A stretch of 64,000 nt of DNA from Capsaspora owczarzaki ATCC 30864 (lineage: Eukaryota > Opisthokonta > Filasterea): NCBI RefSeq assembly GCF_000151315.2, contig NW_011887298.1, positions 166,570 to 230,569 of the forward strand, in the 5' to 3' direction. The notes below the pieces were generated by a model, which saw nothing but the letters and a program-made list of their open reading frames with translations, had not been told where the DNA came from and ran no database searches. This document shows, one piece after another, positions 61,695 to 64,000 of the stretch (position 1 is its first letter; every line of letters starts with the position of its first letter). The translations under genes were made by a program, and so were the position numbers.

Positions 61695-62549
61695 GCTTGT
61701 TGTGTCTTGGATTGTTGACGGAATTCTTGAGAGTTGAGGTCTTGGTTTATTTTGTCGTTGGTTTGTCTTGAAATAAATCTGCAAACGAAAAAAAAAAAAA
61801 TCTGGGAGAGAAGAACGACAATTGCGAATGAGTGAAATTGTGCGCCGCGAGGACACGAGCCAAATGGCTTCCACAACGGCAACGGGTGGAGCAAAGTGAC
61901 AGCAACGAGAAGCGAAGGCGCGGAATCGAAGGTGGAGAGGCAGACACGCAGGTGGGAAGAGGGAAGGGAGGGAAGGAGGGAGGGAGGTAGGGCAGCTGTC
62001 GGAGTTGGCACGTTGGTTTCAGACACGCTGAATGCGGGGAGAACGAAGAGAGAGGGAGAGAACAGAGAGGGGAGTGGAATGGAAGATTGCTGAACACGGA
62101 AGCGCAGTAATCAAACAACGGGGAACGGAGGCGGCAGAGGGAAGGTGAAAGCGGAACGGAGCAGGAGGGGCGGAGGGACAAACACATTGGGGAAGAAAAA
62201 ACAAAAAAATCTGCGACAATGGCGTGATGATGACGATCCATGCAGTAGCAAAAACTGACAACAAAAGACTGCAGGGTTCATGTCTCCGTCGATATAGAAT
62301 AGATAGTGTGCTGCGACTTGCCAATGGTCGGGTCAGGGTGCAATCTTTGACACAAGAACGGAGTGGCGGAAAAAAATATTATGCTGTGTTTTGTTTACAA
62401 CTTCAACAAACGCGGTTGCGAAAAGACGCATCGAGGCCATGTAAAATAATAAACCATTCGACAGAGTCGTTTCATTTGCGCAATGGGGAGGAAATCGCCG
62501 GGGGGAAGGGGAAGGGACTGTTGGATTTCGGACAGAAAGCACAGGAATC
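61695..62549. other. Intergenic, purine-rich, no gene seen
   Basis: 855 bases between two minus-strand genes. Holds a GGGA/GGAA-rich stretch at 61954-61990 and GA-rich runs to about 62075. Should contain the promoter of the SnoaL-like gene and the TRAP-delta 3' UTR. Frames opposite (Ser/Pro/Leu-rich) reflect the purine bias. Confidence 0.5.
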
Positions 62550-63838
62550 TTAAAGGTTGCTCTTCTTGGATTGGGCAAAGATCGCGAGAGCGATGGCGGC
62601 AACAACGGCGACAGCCTCAAGAGGGACAAACAGACCATCCTTGGAGGCACCCTGTGACCATGAACGAGAAGCATAAAGAATCACACAAACCAACAACAAA
62701 TGAGCAAAACACATAAAAAAAAAAAGCCAAACATTTCCAACCCTACGGACAAGCACAGCGGTCGTTCCCCCATTCAAACACCATGCGTACCGAGTGGTGG
62801 ACCTTGACGGAGAAATCAGCAGCGGGGACGGCCTCGTTGGCGCGGACAGCACGGGAGTAGGCGCTGAAGCTTTCCGAGTCGTAGAGCTGGACAGTGTAGG
62901 TCTTGGCGGACACCTGGTCGTGCTCGCGGACCCAGCTGACCTGCGATTCATGAATCACAAAAGCAAGAGCAATGCTCAAGAGTCAGACACCCGGTTGGCT
63001 TTTGGCGCAAGGATTCTCCCACAACATGACGCAAGACAATTTGCGTTACCTGGTAAGTCGAGTCTTCTTGGTTGTCGCCAGTCACAGCAACGGGGAGAAC
63101 CTCACCATCGACGACGGCATGCAGGTTGGCACGCTGGACAAGCAGCAAGCAAGCAGCAAAGAAAAAGAAAAAGAAAAAGGGCAAACAAACAAAAAAAGTC
63201 AACAACCGTTGCAGCAAAGACACGCCGCGGGGCTCGCTCTCACTGCACTCTAAAAGCATGCACATAGCACCGTTGTCGAGGCTTGCGTGCGGGCATGGAG
63301 GAATCGAGCAGCCTTACATCAACAAACTCATCGTTGCACTTGATTTGGAACTGGGAGATGAAAACGGCCTTGGTGGAGGTGGCGAGCTGGGTGGTCGTGT
63401 AGGACACATCAGTCACAACGGGCTTGTCGCACAGCTCGGATGCTGTGCACGTCGATGCATCATCACAGAGAGAGGTGAGTGCAGACAAGATCGGATCAAT
63501 CGCGTAGACGGAATGATTTCTCGCCAGCCACATTTCCCCTCCCCGAGCTTTGGCCAAGGTGGGACAAATAAGGGGCGCCCTTCTTCAACAAACGGAGCAC
63601 CCCGTCGACTCGGATCGCATGCAGGTCGATGGAGAAACGCGCAAATCCAGCGAGATCACCAATTTTTTTTTATTTTTTTTTTTTTGGCCAGGCCGGCCTG
63701 TTTCAATGTAGCGCAGAAGACCCCTCCCCTCTCCCTAAACGACATAGCATTCTTAAACAATCCGTTGTTGCTGTCTTTACCCGAGGCAAGCGCGAGGAAG
63801 GCGGCGAAGCAGACAAAGGTCAGGACGGACTTGATCAT
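62550..63838 (-). CDS. SSR4: TRAP-delta, translocon-associated protein subunit
   Basis: Five exons give 172 residues, against 173 in human SSR4. The first (63781-63838) is a signal peptide (MIKSVLTFVCFAAFLALASG). The second (about 63318-63442) gives SELCDKPVVTDVSYTTTQLA and the strand FISQFQIKCNDEFVD. Then come RANLHAVVDGEVLPVAVTGD, SWVREHDQVSAKTYTVQLYD with AVPAADFSVKVHHS, and a single C-terminal membrane helix (GLFVPLEAVAVVAAIALAIFA) with a short basic tail (QSKKSNL). The luminal immunoglobulin-like domain keeps the two Cys (ELC, IKC). It is part of the TRAP complex at the ER translocon, as is the TRAP-gamma gene 7 kb away. Confidence 0.92.
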
Positions 63839-63919
63839 TGCGAGGAATTAGGCGATCTCTGCGTTGGCAATGACGAGGCAGTCAAAGTCAGTCGATTCAG
63901 CCCGGGATTCAACGCAGCG

Positions 63920-64000
63920 ATGGACAGCGTTCCCATCGACAACGAGCAAGTTGATCAATGGCACACGCAAGAGCCACAATCCACCATCGCGAAGGGCACA
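63920..64000 (+). CDS. Possible 5' end of a divergent gene, cut by the window edge
   Basis: An open frame from ATG 63920 (MDSVPIDNEQVDQWHTQEPQ) runs to the edge. It lies only about 80 bases from the divergent TRAP-delta start, an arrangement common in this window. It is too short to identify. Confidence 0.25.
   Translation, partial: MDSVPIDNEQVDQWHTQEPQSTIAKGT

Overview
This window looks like a gene-dense, intron-containing nuclear chromosome of a unicellular relative of animals. A filasterean such as Capsaspora is my best guess; this is inferred from gene content, not proven. Introns are mostly 60-200 bases with GT-AG ends. Animal-type genes that support the guess are a transmembrane LRR receptor tyrosine kinase, a ZAK/MAP3K20-type kinase, ZGRF1, MYBBP1A, cystinosin, a GH99 endomannosidase, and the TRAP gamma and delta translocon subunits. 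These sit beside a fungal-style Zn2Cys6-PAS regulator. I found no tRNA, rRNA, CRISPR array or bacterial operon structure. Nearly all genes are split, so I rebuilt exons by hand from splice sites and reading phase. For each gene described as rebuilt, the summed exon length is a multiple of three and ends in a stop. Junctions and sites can still be off by a base or so.

Layout. The left edge holds the 3' end of a frameshifted Tc1/mariner transposase (1-456). Then comes an LRR receptor tyrosine kinase (851-5717, minus) whose ectodomain is built from 19 one-repeat exons. A poorly understood stretch with an interrupted open frame follows (about 6700-8025). Next is a second, unrelated LRR gene of ribonuclease-inhibitor type (8300-10529, plus), also made of one-repeat exons. 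After that come a ZGRF1-like helicase (10712-16238, minus), Mediator subunit MED17 (plus), a WD40 protein (plus), a putative N-myristoylated protein (minus), an MPPED-like metallophosphoesterase (minus), a METTL21/22-type methyltransferase (plus), a GPAT3/4 acyltransferase (minus), MYBBP1A/Pol5 (minus), GH99 endo-alpha-mannosidase (minus) and an unknown coiled-coil protein (minus).

The right third holds the Zn2Cys6-PAS regulator (40233-43160, plus), a ZAK-like kinase with SAM and YEATS-like regions (43440-47295, minus), cobalamin-independent methionine synthase MetE (minus), NDUFAF7 (plus), TRAP-gamma (minus), a phosphonopyruvate decarboxylase with a targeting-like leader (minus), cystinosin (minus), a SnoaL/C6orf136-like protein (minus) and TRAP-delta (minus).

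The genes are mostly unrelated housekeeping and signalling functions, as expected of a eukaryotic chromosome. The shared theme worth most attention is the growth of two different LRR genes by tandem duplication of whole exon-plus-intron units, in both cases with phase-2 introns, so any unit can be gained, lost or skipped without breaking the frame.
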